NCBI GenBank assembly: GCA_025093985.1
Contig: JACAAK010000001.1
Coordinates: 2,790,001-2,854,000 of the forward strand
DNA: 64,000 nt
Direction of reading: 5' to 3'
Source: Calvatia gigantea
Taxonomy: Eukaryota > Basidiomycota > Agaricomycetes > Agaricales > Lycoperdaceae
Of this stretch, positions 44,066 to 59,761 are shown piece after piece. The notes under the pieces are model-generated. The model saw only the letters and a program-made list of their open reading frames with translations, was not told where the DNA came from and made no database searches. A program made the position numbers and the translations under genes. How positions within the stretch are numbered: the stretch's first letter is position 1; every line of letters begins with the position of its first letter.

Positions 44066-45934
44066 CTAAAACAAACACACGAAATTGCTTGGGAAAATGT
44101 GCTTCCCTTCAACCTTCCTCGCCTCATCCAGCAACTCGCCACTCCACCATCCGTCTTCCGGTGCAGCTGTCACAGCAATAATATCACCCGCTTGGAAGTC
44201 GAATTCCTCATCAATAGTGGCCGTATAGTCGTACAGCGCTCGCACTAGCCAAATCCAAAACGAGAACATGGCCATGTTAGTCACAGTGCTAGCGGGCTGA
44301 GGGACGCGAAAAACGAACCGTAGAACAGAATTTTTCGATCGTTCGCCGATGTCTCAACCGGTTGCTGACCATTCGGATGGTTGGGCGTTATGGGTAGCGT
44401 CGAGCCTCTTGTCGCTGAATTTCTTCTGGATGGGGCTGGTCTCTCGGGGGGTGAAGAGGATGCCTGAGACGTTGTTGCTTGAGATGTCGTTGCTGGAGCT
44501 GTTCTTGGGCTTGTTGGTCCCATCACTGGGGAGGTTGTTGGTGAGGGCTGCATAGGAGGCGCAGCCATTGGCGTAGGATCTGCCCTTGAGGCTACACTTG
44601 GTCCTGGGGCATGAGCGTTGGCCCCGACCCCATTTTGTTGAGAAGCTGGTTTTGGCGGTTCGGATTCATACCCGTTCACATCACCAGGGTATGGACGTGG
44701 TACCCTATGACTCTTTCGCTGGAAGTCGGCGTATCGAGTTGCCAGACTGGATGAACCATTCGCATCGACAGGGTTGACCGGCGGTTGAGGGAGCTCGTTA
44801 CCCGAGCCATACGCCTCCGCAAAGTTGAGAACGTCTCGTTCCGGCTCGAACACATCAAGTGCCTCTCGGACCCTTTCACAAGACTGTCAACCATACATCA
44901 GCCTCGAATTGCGGAATGAGAGGTAGATGACAAGTGCACACCTGATCATCGCTGACACAAAGTGTGGAAACCTCATTGGCATACGCCCAAATATTATCCT
45001 TCATAAACTCCAATCGATCTTCTTCCAAATCATGACAAGAATCACAGAAATTCTTCCACTCCGTCTGCCACTCCGCTAAAAGTTCGATCACGGTCTGGGT
45101 GAATGTGATGAAGTCCTTCTCGTTCGCTTTCGCGGTATCTTTCGTACGTGCCAGCTTCTGCTCGAGCCTCTGTGCGTCCACACCGGTAAGATACGTCAGC
45201 TGCTGCGTGTAGCCGTTAATCCTCCCCAAATCAGTGTCATACTTTTCCCTTGCTCTTGCGGCAAAGCTCTCTTGTTGTTGACGAGTTTTAATTTTTTTCT
45301 CCACGGCAGCCTGGAGTGTACGTCGATGATTGACTTGTCTCCTGTGAAACTCGGCCGTCTGCTCCTCCAGTATATCCCGCATTCGTTGTGCGAGCTCGAG
45401 ATGACTTGTAGCCTGTACTTCTGTCTCCCTCCGTAAGATATTCAGTGACTCGCGGAGCTCACTGTAATAAAACATAAGATCTAATTTGCGTGAAATTGGG
45501 GAAGCGGTGACACTCACCCAACTTCTTCAATGCCGATGGGCGCCTTGGCGAGTTTTGCTAGTTTCTGTGCATACTCCTCCTCGATGTTCGTCCTGTGATA
45601 GGGTGCAGCATGTTAGCTTCCATCCACGTACAACCGCCAGACATATTCACACCGTCCCGCGGCAACGACCAACCAATGGTGCAGAAGCGCGACGACAGAT
45701 CTACAGCAATACCCACCTCTCATGCCAAAAATTCCTCAGCTCATCCGTTGTCCTTTCCGCGCCCCTCATCCTCGCAAATAGCACATTTGGGCCCACGTCG
45801 CCCTGCCCCCAGAAAGCATTACAGAAGTCCCGGTTTTCGTACCCGTGAAAGGGGTCGACGTCGTTGGTCCTCGGCGGGGCATACCTGGACAAAGAGGTGA
45901 CGCTCTGCTGTGCGCGGACCTGTTGAGCCTGCAT
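44066..45934 (-). CDS. F-BAR and SH3 domain protein (Cdc15/Imp2/Hof1 type)
   Basis: PCH-family proteins bind curved plasma membrane and recruit formins and actin regulators to the cytokinetic ring. The start at 45934 gives MQAQQVRAQQSVTSLSRY, then FCNAFWGQGDVGPNVLFARM and TTDELRNFWHER, which open the F-BAR domain. Helices follow: TNIEEEYAQKLAKLAKAPIG, LRRETEVQATSHLELAQRMR, RTLQAAVEKKIKTRQQQESF and QTVIELLAEWQTEWKNFCDS. The middle is a Pro/Ser/Thr-rich linker with several PxxP motifs. The C-terminal SH3 domain reads RALYDYTATIDEEFDFQAGD, DGWWSGELLDEARKVEG and IFPSNFV, with the expected ALYDY, WW and PSNFV signatures. Four or five introns are needed. The gene is intact. Confidence 0.9.
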
Positions 45935-46469
45935 GTGGTAGTAAGGGAGGAAAGTAGAGAGGGATGGATGGGTGACAGGTATTTGATGTGAGAGATTTCT
46001 AACGACATAAGTATCTCAGCGAAATCCCGCCCTGCCGTCCAGATAGGCGCTCAAAGCGGCTGTGATCATGTTCCAGCCTCTCCCACCCGGCTGTTCCGTT
46101 GTCGCAACTGAGCCTCCCTCTCTGTCGACCCACCACTACTCCTTCATCAGACACACCATTGAACGCTATGAACAGTCGCATTCCGCGGTCTCTAACCCTG
46201 CCCAGCAACCAGTTTGACGACGGCGGAAACTTGTCATATTTTCGGGGTTTCCACGTGATAGACGAATACTTCAATTATCATGATGGGAAACATCTATGTA
46301 CTGTCCAACATTCGGCATCGCTGCTACTCAGGAATGCCCGGGATTCTAGGCAAAGACTCGTGGTGGCAACACCTCCAAGGCCCGGTCCTCCGGCCTCCTC
46401 AGTCCCGCGACTGATTTACCACCGAAGAAAGGCACAGCTCCTTTTGACGGGGATCTGGTCGATATAACT
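45935..46469. other. Intergenic between F-BAR gene and ELP1 3' end
   Basis: About 535 bp. A plus-strand open frame at 46099-46467 has no recognisable domain and is not called. The region should contain the F-BAR promoter and the ELP1 3' UTR. Confidence 0.45.
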
Positions 46470-49400
46470 TTAATTGTCGAACAGCCGCATTTTCCAGTCT
46501 CCGTCCTTCTTCAGCTCCGGCCTCGGGACTTTCTCCACCGGATTGATTCGCTTGTTTTTCTCTAGCTCTTCCATTCTGCTCGCCCATGTGTCCGCCGGAG
46601 GTAACGCCGTATCGTCTTCCCCCTGTGGCATAGCCCAAATCTGGGCAATAGCATCCCAAAGCTCCTCGCCGAGGCTCTCCATATCTCTCTGTAACTTTGC
46701 CCCTTCTTCTCGGTGCTCTGTCGTAAATTGTAGCAAATGGGGTAACAAAATTTGTACCTCATCTACATGTATAATTAGCATCAATCCCACAAGATGCAAT
46801 CGGGAAGGTACAATACCGCGCGAAGCCTTGAACCGATCAACAAGTTTCACAACAGACTTGAGCAAATACTCCTCTTCATCCACAGTCCCCTTCCTCCCAG
46901 ACCCAATCTTTCTCTCCAGTTTTCTCTTACTCCTTGAGCTCCTCTTGGACCCCCTTGAAACGGTTGACGGTGCTACTGTGTAACGTGTAAACATCGTCGG
47001 AGCCATCGAAGCATCGGTCATAACATCAACGTTCGCGAGCGCGGGGTCATCCGTGCCGTAGAACGAGTCTAGGGGATGATAGGGCAAACGTCAGTCGTTT
47101 AGATTACCGGACTGCTGCGATCAGTAAGGCATACCAGGCTCCTCCAATCTTTTGATCTGTAGCTCCCGCAGCCTGTTGATCTGTTTGCGAATCTGTTCCC
47201 GCATTTCCAATATTTCCTCTGTGAACTGTGCTTTACTCTCGAACGCGGCTGGATATACGACATCCCCCAGGAGTTCCTCCTCTTTGTTCAAGGCAATCTA
47301 AACAATTCCGTCAATCTCGGGGATTGACTCGATGATGAAAAGTACTGCTCACAATTCTTCGAGCTTCTGAGAAACCATTCCCTCCTACAAGGGCAATGAC
47401 AGCCTCTCTCACGTCTTTCGCGTAGTCCAACAGCACCCGTGCAGCTTCTAAATGCCGTTTCTTGGATACCAGGTCCTCTAGGGGAGGATCACACAAGAAC
47501 AATCAATCCATGCCATCATGCCATTAAGGGGCTTCGCAGATATGCCTTGCCGGGATCAACTCACCTGCTACTCGGTGTGCAGTTTCCACGATGGCATCAT
47601 TCGACATCTCAGTTTGGATCGCCAGCATAAAAAGCTCTTGCCATTCTAGTGCTTTTTCATGGACAACCATTGCTTTCTGCAGCTTGTTCGCCTCGATGAA
47701 CACTAGGGGCGTGATTGATTGGTCAGTTTCACACTTGCACCGCTTGTCAAAGCAAGAGCCAAAACGAACCTGATGCAGCTTGACTAAACTCTCTCCTGTC
47801 GTACAACCAATCACCATAGACCTCTAGAATCCTCTATGAAAATAGGACGCAGAAGTGATCCCAACAGCTCAACAACACAACGGCGTTTACAGTACAACAC
47901 GACAGCAACTCACCTTGTAACGATCAGTCCCCTTCCAAATTTCCAACGCCGTTTCGTATAACTGATGTTTCTCAGTGTACTTCACCGCTTCGTTAAAACG
48001 TTCCGGACCTTCCAAGGATCAAAGTGTCAGATAATGAGCAGCGTATCAGCAACGCCAAGGAATAACTAATCCTTGGAAGGAGATAAACTCACCCGCGAGA
48101 CCCAGATTCTTCAGAGCCTTCTGATACCTCCGCAAATGGTCATCAATCCTAAACCGTTGATAGTGCTTGTCCAATGCTCTCAACTCGCGGAGGAAAGGTA
48201 GATATTCCCTCGGATCCTTCATCACGAACAGAAGTGTGATGAACAAATTTGGTATGTCGATCACCGAAAATAATTGCGAAGAAAGCGGGACGTGGATGAC
48301 CCAATCATCAGTAGGTGTACGGAGGTGGTAAAGGCCTAGACTCACCTTCTGTGCGTGCTGTGCAATCATCAACACCAGATTGAAGTCGTACATTCCCAAG
48401 GCAATATCGAACAGCTTATCCGCGTCGACGAGGAAGATGATGTATTTCACAGCGTCCTCAACTACGCTGGGATCGGTGTCTGCAATTAACACAAATTCAG
48501 CACAAGATCAATCGGAGACATGATTAATGACCCCAGGAAACATCTCAACTGACCTCGGAGTCGAAGGAGGAGAGAGAGTCCAGCTTCATGATCCGGTGGA
48601 GACTTGACAACGTACGCTGTGAGGACAGTGTTGACATATTTGATCAAATCGATCCGTTCAAGTTCTGTGCGCACAGCATTGCATATTTCGGCAAGGGATT
48701 CGAGAGTGTGTGTTCCACGACTGAGAGGAACCACACAAGTGTGAGCGGCCATGTCTCAAAGGGTAGAGAATGGATATTACCCAACAATAGTAAGGAATAA
48801 ATTGAGGTGGTCGACTTCATTGATTTGTTCCACGAAGCTCGTCACGTTTTTCAGGAACCTCTCCCGATCATATTCGACAATGACATTTAGGTCAATTCGG
48901 TGCTTTCTACAGGCAAGGAACGCCTTTCTATACTCTCCCCTACGGCTGTCGTCAACGCCAAAGACAAACCCTACGAAGGGTAAGAAAACACTTACGTATC
49001 CAGGTCTCGTTTCACGACTTCCATAACAAGCGGTCGGGGGTTAATCGTTTCCAAGTTCCCTCTCGGCATCTGGAGCACCAAGCTCATTGTACTTGGGACG
49101 GCAGTAACGATCCGCGACCCCCTCTCGACTTTCCTCACAGGCCACTCCTTTGCAGCCTCTTTCACCGCTTCCGAGGTTCCTCCAGCTTCCTTCCCAATGA
49201 GTTTGTGTACTTCATCCAAGGGGGCAAAAAAGACTTCGTGCGTCGTCGCAGTATAGATGACGAGTCCCGAGGCCACGATGTACGAAGTAGCATTCGAGGC
49301 GAGCATGATGGGGTCGTAGGTTGCTCGCGCGGCGTGAAGCTTCCCCGATCTACCGAGACCAAGGAAGAGCTTATCACTCTTGGTACCTATGGACCAAATT

Positions 49401-51730
49401 AGCGGTTCGTGTGTGTACACAAAATTCGGGGAAATGAGACAGTTTTTTGAACGACCCTTCTAGCTCCGGCGCGACTGATTCGAAAGTTAGTTAGCCTTAG
49501 CATACCAAACACAGAGCTAGGGTACATACACAGGTAGATCTCTCCGCCAGAAGCTTGGAAATACTCTCCTGCATCATCCAAAATTCTCATGTTCCGTTTT
49601 TCCAACACGAACACTCGCTTCAATGTCAACCCACCCTCGAGCTTCACTCTTCCAACGGTATCCTGGCTTCCGTTCGACCCGAGCACCGTTACAGTCCATG
49701 AATCTTCCGGGTGGTACTTCAGCACAACTTGTCTCCACTGCGCGGTCTTGTCTTCATCTGTGACTAATCCAGACCAAATCTTCGCTGGATCGTACACTTT
49801 TCTGTGACCCGGCCCCAGACGCGTGTGTATCTCGTATACTTCCAAGTATCCCAGTCTGCCAGAGGAACGCAAGGGCGTCGCCTTCACGAGAAAAGCCAGC
49901 GTGGACGGGGGTCCTTGGATGAGTATTTAATGTGTTGCGGCAGGACGGCGGAGAGTGGAAGTTGGAATGAGGACATTGGAGGAGGGACATTTTGCGTTCG
50001 GAAGGGCTGTTAGAAGAATGGAAGCTGCAACGCATCAGGAGAATCGTGAATGTGCACGTAGTGTAGACTTACATCCATCGAAGACCGCAACGCTTCCGGA
50101 GTCAATGGGAGGTTGCGAAGGGGAGGAGATTGTGTCCCAAGCATATACTTGGTGGATTACTTGTGCTACATGAGTGTATGAGTTATGGATTAGTCGAAAC
50201 TTTGCAAGTAGTTGAATGCGCACATTGGGTTGTCAAAATAAGATGATTGGGGGCTTCAGGATGCCAGCCTACGAAAGTAAACCTCCCTGGAACCGGTGCA
50301 GCGATTTCCTGCTTCAAGTACCTTGAAGATATTATTAGACCTAGTGATGGTACGTAACAACGATGCTCGCTCACCAATGGTAATTTCCCATTGTCCAAAG
50401 CTGCACTGTAATGCAATTAGAAAACACATCCTAAATCCCAGGGTCAGACAACACACCGATATTCCCATCATCGTGCTCAATCCAGATCGCCAAAATATTT
50501 GAGTCCGAGCTCCAAGCCACTTCTTTGACCTTATATCCCCACTTCCTTTCCTCCGGACTATCCATCCCTTTGAACTTCCCACCGATGTCTTCTATCCTCA
50601 ATCCAAATTCTCCGTGCCTCAGACCATTCCTCTCAAAAAACACTACATCATGTCTTTCCACCTTTCCGGAGCCACCACCTTCAAATCCGAACCGCTGCGT
50701 CCCAACGATCAAATTTCCCGAGGGACGCCATACGAGTGTATGCTCAAGTCCGGGAACATCTTCAGAAGTAGATTGCAGCACAGCTTGCCGGTTGTACACG
50801 CGAAGGACCCGCTTGACAAGACCTTCAGGGGAAGGGGGCGAGAGTGAGGAAAGGACAAAGTATGCGCCGTCTCCACGCCAACTTATTCGAGGAAGACCGT
50901 CGTCATCTGGGCTTGACCCGACTTTCGTTGTTTTTGTTGCTTGTGCTGCTGCTTTACCTAGTGAACCATGAAACTGAGTTTGCTTCGAACCCCAACCAAC
51001 ATTTATGGGGGCGTCTGCGGGAATGGTAGGTCGAAGGGAATGTGTCTGATAGGGTCACAAACGCACCTTGCCCGAATTCGGTCGTATATACTGGGCACTT
51101 CAAAAGGGATTTCGAACGATGTGGTCATCAAGAGGAGATTCCCCTCTCCTGTAGAAAATCATCTACATGAGACTTGGAATGGCAGGTACAAGACAAATTC
51201 TCACCTGTCACTATCGCCAGCAGCGATTCATCTGGAGCCCACGATGCGGCTAGAATCCCAGGTTCAACGATTCCCTCAACGACTGGCTAAACCATACATT
51301 AACCGTGCCTCTGGTATGAGGGTGAGAAGACACACGATAGGTTCAGCGTCTTCGAGTGATACGGTAGTGACGCCGCCACCGCGGGTGAGAACAGCAATAC
51401 GTCGTGTTTCAGCAATAACCCTCAATGATACTAATTGTTTAGATCTTGGTTCATGAGAAGAAGCTGGGGTCGAGAACATCGTCACGAGTGAGGGTTCCTG
51501 GGCCAATGCATGAGTACGCTTCATGCTTCACCAGAGGCAAAACAAACCCCAGTCAGCCCAGAGGACTCAAACTTCCCAAACTTCCACAACTCCACATCAA
51601 CCTCCCCGTCGATATTATCTTTCTCTGAAGCCACATAAATAACATTCTCATCTAGGTCCACGGCCGTCGCTGAGATATTGAGATTATCCAGGGTAACAAC
51701 GCTATTCGCAACCAGAACTAAATTTCTCAT
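46470..51730 (-). CDS. ELP1: Elongator complex subunit 1 (Elp1/IKAP)
   Basis: Elp1 is the scaffold of Elongator, which modifies wobble uridines of tRNAs. The start at 51730 gives MRNLVLVANSVVTLDNLNIS. The two beta-propeller region shows GILAASWAPDESLLAIVTGE, ISWRGDGAYFVLSSL, GLEHTLVWRPSGNLIVGTQR, WSSDSNILAIWIEHD and APVPGRFTFVGWHPEAPNHL. The TPR-like part has AFLACRKHRIDLNVI, VDADKLFDIALGMYDFNLVL and DPREYLPFLRELRALDKHYQ. Near the C-terminus the basic cluster SKRSSRSKRKLERKIGSGRK corresponds to the tRNA-binding region; the protein ends DWKMRLFDN. More than a dozen short introns are needed. No frame lesion was noticed. It is divergent from EFG1. Confidence 0.94.
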
Positions 51731-51932
51731 GTTTCGTCAGGATTCAGCGCAATCTGCCGATGAATTCCACAGGCTGGCCAGAAAAAAGAGATAGATATGT
51801 TCAGTGAACGAATCTCTTGATCAAAACACTTATGGGGTCAGGTGTTTGGCTCTCAAGGTAAAACCAAACACCGGCGATCAGAACTAAACTCTGTCTGGTC
51901 GCCTCTCTTGATTTTGATCACTGTTTCCCAAA
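51731..51932. promoter_or_regulatory. Shared divergent promoter region, ELP1 / EFG1
   Basis: This 202 bp gap separates the two divergent start codons and must contain both core promoters. I see no TATA box, as is common for housekeeping genes. Confidence 0.4.
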
Positions 51933-52898
51933 ATGCCCCCAATACGCACGCATGATACCCAACCAGGAGCTTCAAGCTCCGCAAAACGGAATAAGCATAT
52001 AAAAAACAGGCCAAAACGACATCACCCTCAAGAAGACAAACAAACAGCTATGCCAGGCGTTTCGAAAATCAAGGCATCACTTCGGCAGACACGAAGATTA
52101 CTTGCAAAGGTCAGTCTTCCGGCACTAGGGCACTGAGCAAGGGACAGTAATGCTGATGTATTGTACCTATGGCAGGATAAGCTCCCGGCGAATGTCCGCG
52201 TCGAAACAGAACGACGGCTGAAAGCCCTCCAGGCCGAACTTGCTCAAGCTGAGTTAGCACGGAAAGAACGAACCATGGCGACGCGATACCACAAAGTCAA
52301 ATTCTTCGGTGTGTACTACATCTCTTTGGGACAACTTCATTCTATTGACGCTATCCCAGAACGCCAAAAGGTGACACGAAAGATCAACCAAACCAAAAAG
52401 CAGCTATCTGCCGCAACAGGCGACAAGACAAAGAAGATACTCACGAAAGAGTTGTATAGTCTTCGCGTCGATCTCAACTATATTCTGGTTCGTTAATATG
52501 TTCTAGAAACTCACTTCCGTTTTGCTCAGGTCGATCTGTTCTCTTGTTTCGACAGCACTACCCAAAATTAAAGAAATACATATCCCTCTTCCCCCCAGAA
52601 GTCCGTAAAGGCGAACCAGCACCGACGACGTCAGACGAAGATGCGGCGAGGACTGCACAAGGCTCGAGAGGAGGTCCGGAGTTGGGTAAAAACATGTATG
52701 GAGAAGGGAGAGCTACCGCAGGAGCCCGAGTTGTACCAGCCATCAGATTTGGAAAGTAAAGCAAAAAGTAAAGATTTTATGGGTGTTGGAGAGTCAAAGA
52801 AGCTTTTGAAGTCACAGCCTACACTGGAGGACAAGGCGGATGATATTGAGCAGGATGAGTTCTTTGGTGATGATGATGGGAGTGGAGAGTCAGATTGA
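51933..52898 (+). CDS. EFG1: rRNA-processing protein Efg1
   Basis: Efg1 is a nucleolar factor needed for early 18S rRNA maturation. The start at 51933 gives MPPIRTHDTQPGASSSAKRN and a Lys/Arg-rich N-terminus, then SKIKASLRQTRRLLAKDKLP. Coiled coil follows: VRVETERRLKALQAELAQAE and MATRYHKVKFFERQKVTRKI. The family motif LRVDLNYILHYPKLKKYISL is joined by an intron ending near 52557. The C-terminal part reads KAREEVRSWVKTCMEKGELP and an acidic end DEFFGDDDGSGESD. Between PTTSDEDAAR and LHKAREEVR the frame moves by one base near 52645-52655 with no intron possible. An internal ATG at 52051 is an alternative start. Confidence 0.85.
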
Positions 52899-53595
52899 TT
52901 GTAGTTTTAACTTTTGGTAGATCCTATACGCTCATAATACTCAGCATATCCTATCGTTTAGTCACAGAACTTTGGGTATAATCTTGTGTTTTTTCCACTC
53001 AAAACAGAAAGTAGGCGGGATGTGAACGACGTTGTATTTTCCACTAAACAATTAATTACTTAATTTAATTAAACAGTACCCTCTTATTATTATTTATTGG
53101 CTTCCAAAAGCATTAGGGTTAGGGTTAGCCCAACAAACCGGCAAAAAAAGAGATAGCCTGCCCAGCCAGAGTGGCCAAAGCAGGACAGGAAAATATTAGG
53201 ACGGTGCATGAGCCGAAGCCCATACAAGCCGCGGACACCCTCTGAGGACAAGGTCGCCGTGCTATGGAGGACCTCCACGGCCCACAGACCCGGGTACATG
53301 AAGGGGCCTGTGCCATCAAGGTAAGTATGAGTTGTTCAAGTGGTTAGGATCAAGTTTATATAGGATACTGTATGCGCACGGACCATTTGTCATTATTTGG
53401 TTTAGATGAGCTTTGAGCAATGGAAGAGCACTGGTGGGGCAGGAGCATATTTAAGTGGCTGGTGAGTGGTTGCTAGAGACGTATCTCGATGCGTTTGAGA
53501 TGGAGCGTTTGACTTCATACCAACAAGGGGAGGTTATTTTAAATCAATCCCTACACACGAATACATAGCGATAAATGAAGATACATATTAAATCA
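52899..53595. other. Intergenic, convergent 3' ends of EFG1 and aldo-keto reductase
   Basis: About 700 bp with no supportable coding. It contains AT-rich sequence near 53040-53100 and the telomere-like repeat listed separately. Confidence 0.5.
53113..53128 (+). repeat. Short interstitial telomere-like repeat
   Basis: The sequence TTAGGGTTAGGGTTAG is two and two-thirds units of the TTAGGG telomere repeat used by most filamentous fungi, located between two ordinary genes. Confidence 0.8.
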
Positions 53596-54919
53596 CTACT
53601 TTTCATTTCCAATCATAACTTGGACCTTCGCTTTCTTCTCATCCTCTTCGCCGAAAATATTGATAGACCACGAAGGCGAATAGTTAATCGGGATATTGAA
53701 TCTACACCGGTGTCTCGTCAGTACCCAATCCTACATGAAACAATATAGAACTGGCGTACCGAGTACGATTACCCTCTCCAATTTTTGAAATCCTTGCGAA
53801 ATCTTCATCGCTGAGTTTTACTTGTTTAAAGTTAGAGATGATCCGTTCTTCTTGGACGCTCTTGGGAATGACAGATTGACCACGACGGGCGCCCCATGCG
53901 ACGAGGACTTGAGCCGGGGTAGCATTGAGGTTCTTGGCAATTTCTTTGACGATCTCGTGTTCTGTGAGTTTTGGCTTGCCAACCACTGCAGGGCAAATGT
54001 GTGAGTGACTCTTGTACGAAGAATTGTTGTTGAAAAGCGTACAGTTGTTGCCGAGGGGACTATAGGCAGTGATGTGGACGCCCTTTTCTTTGCAGTATTT
54101 AGCGAGTTCGGGTTGAGGCAGAAGGGGGTGAGCCTCGATCTGGTTCACGACCTTTTGAAGAGAGGAGCGTCAGAGGAGACTCCGCCGAGTGAAATTCAAG
54201 TGAGTCTTACAGGGACAACACCGGTGGCTTGGATGAGAGCCTCGATGTGCGGGATGCTGAAGTTAGAGACACCGACCGCACGGACCTTAGAAAATATTAA
54301 ACACATTGTAACTAACTTTGATTACGCCAGGACTAACCTTGGTCTTGGGGAGTTTGAGCATGGCTTTCCATGTGTCAATCAGGGAGGTCTTCGTATCGAG
54401 TTCGACTTCATTCGGGGTGGACGTGCTAGGGGGATAGAAGTGATTTCCGGGAACAAATGCAGCAGGCCAGTGAATTACTGTGACACTTCGATCAATACAT
54501 CTCATAATGTGATAGAGGGCACAAGACGTACGATAGAGATCGAGAAACTCAAGTCCAAGTAATTTCAGTGTCTCGTCAAGCTCCTTCTCCACCTGGTCAG
54601 GTTGATGCGAGTGATTCCAGAGCTTGGAAGTGATGAAAAGCTCCTCGCGTTTCACGACAGATGGGATAACTTTCTTGAGTGCACGACCAACCTCATCTTG
54701 ATTCTCGTAAATCATAGCGAGATCGAGGTGACGGTACCCATTTTTGACTGCGGTCTCAACCTAATCGATATGCATTTGGGATTAAACTCGACACAAAAAA
54801 GGGGCTAGTATATTACTTACAGCACTTTCAACCTCGTTGGGCTTAGACATCCACGTTCCAAGACCAATCTGCGGCATCAAAGCGCCATTGGAGAGTGTGA
54901 TGAACTCGCGAAACGACAT
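53596..54919 (-). CDS. Aldo-keto reductase
   Basis: AKR enzymes reduce aldehydes and ketones with NADPH in the cytosol. The start at 54919 gives [20 protein letters not shown] and [13 protein letters not shown]. After an intron, [20 protein letters not shown] carries the catalytic Asp and Tyr; [17 protein letters not shown] carries the Lys. [14 protein letters not shown], spliced across an intron, carries the His. Later parts are [43 protein letters not shown] and [18 protein letters not shown] (cofactor 2'-phosphate site), and the end [17 protein letters not shown]. The tetrad is complete and about six introns fit. The physiological substrate is unknown. Confidence 0.9.
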
Positions 54920-54978
54920 TGCGGCGATAAATGATAATAAAAAAGTTGTTGGGAAGGAGGTGGACTCGAAAGGCCTTC

Positions 54979-54984
54979 TTTATA
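54979..54984 (-). promoter_or_regulatory. TATA box of aldo-keto reductase gene
   Basis: On the minus strand this reads TATAAA, about 60 nt upstream of the start codon at 54919, consistent with a regulated stress-type promoter. Confidence 0.5.
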
Positions 54985-55590
54985 AGTCTTGTGTGCCATT
55001 GGTTGAAGCATATGGATGGAGAATGTGATTTGCAAAGTTGGTCCCAGGCGGGCCGGGAGACGGTCCGCAGCGTAGCTTCTTTAAGGTGGCAGACCGAGCC
55101 GGTTTCCGTTGCGCTTAAGGGGTCGAGGCATCATCGAGAACCAGGGATAACACAGTACTTTATGTTCTGCCTAGCAAAATAAAATAAGCGCGTGTTTGGG
55201 CAGTGTCAAGGGGATGCAACGATAGGTTTCACCAATGCCAATAGTCAGCTGGGGATACCAGTCGACTTCTGGGGTGAGCACGAAGAGAGACTTCGCACGA
55301 GCGAAGAACACTGTAAGTAATCATCCAACGCACGTCTTGGGACCTGACCGATCCATATTGGGGTCATGAGACAGTAGAGCGATTTCAGTAGGGATGGAAG
55401 GGTGGAAGGTATCGCGGTTGACATGTTTGGTCGTGAAGGAAATAGCAAACAAGGAGATGAGCTGTCTTCTAAGTTCTGTTCCATGTGAGGCTAATATCCG
55501 AAAGCGCAACATAAGCCTAATTCCGAAAAATCCACACATCCCTGCCATATCCTCTAACTACTATACCACCGCACATACCTCCCAGCTGGC
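54985..55590. other. Divergent intergenic region, aldo-keto reductase / PMR1
   Basis: About 600 bp between divergent starts with no supportable coding. The last part upstream of 55591 is C/A-rich and probably the PMR1 leader. Confidence 0.5.
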
Positions 55591-59632
<4,042 letters not shown>

Positions 59633-59761
59633 TACTAGTAGTTTACGTGTGGGTTGTATATAAAAGGAAGCGCAGCGTTCTGAAAACACAGAGTACCCAT
59701 TATTTTACTTTGAGAGCAAGTTAAGTGACCGCAATTTACGAGCAAGCCTCACCCAGGCCAC

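Noticed and set aside
46099..46467. Plus-strand open frame of 122 codons between the F-BAR gene and ELP1
   Set aside because: No motif or splice continuation, and it lies in the presumed promoter and 3' UTR space of two clear minus-strand genes.
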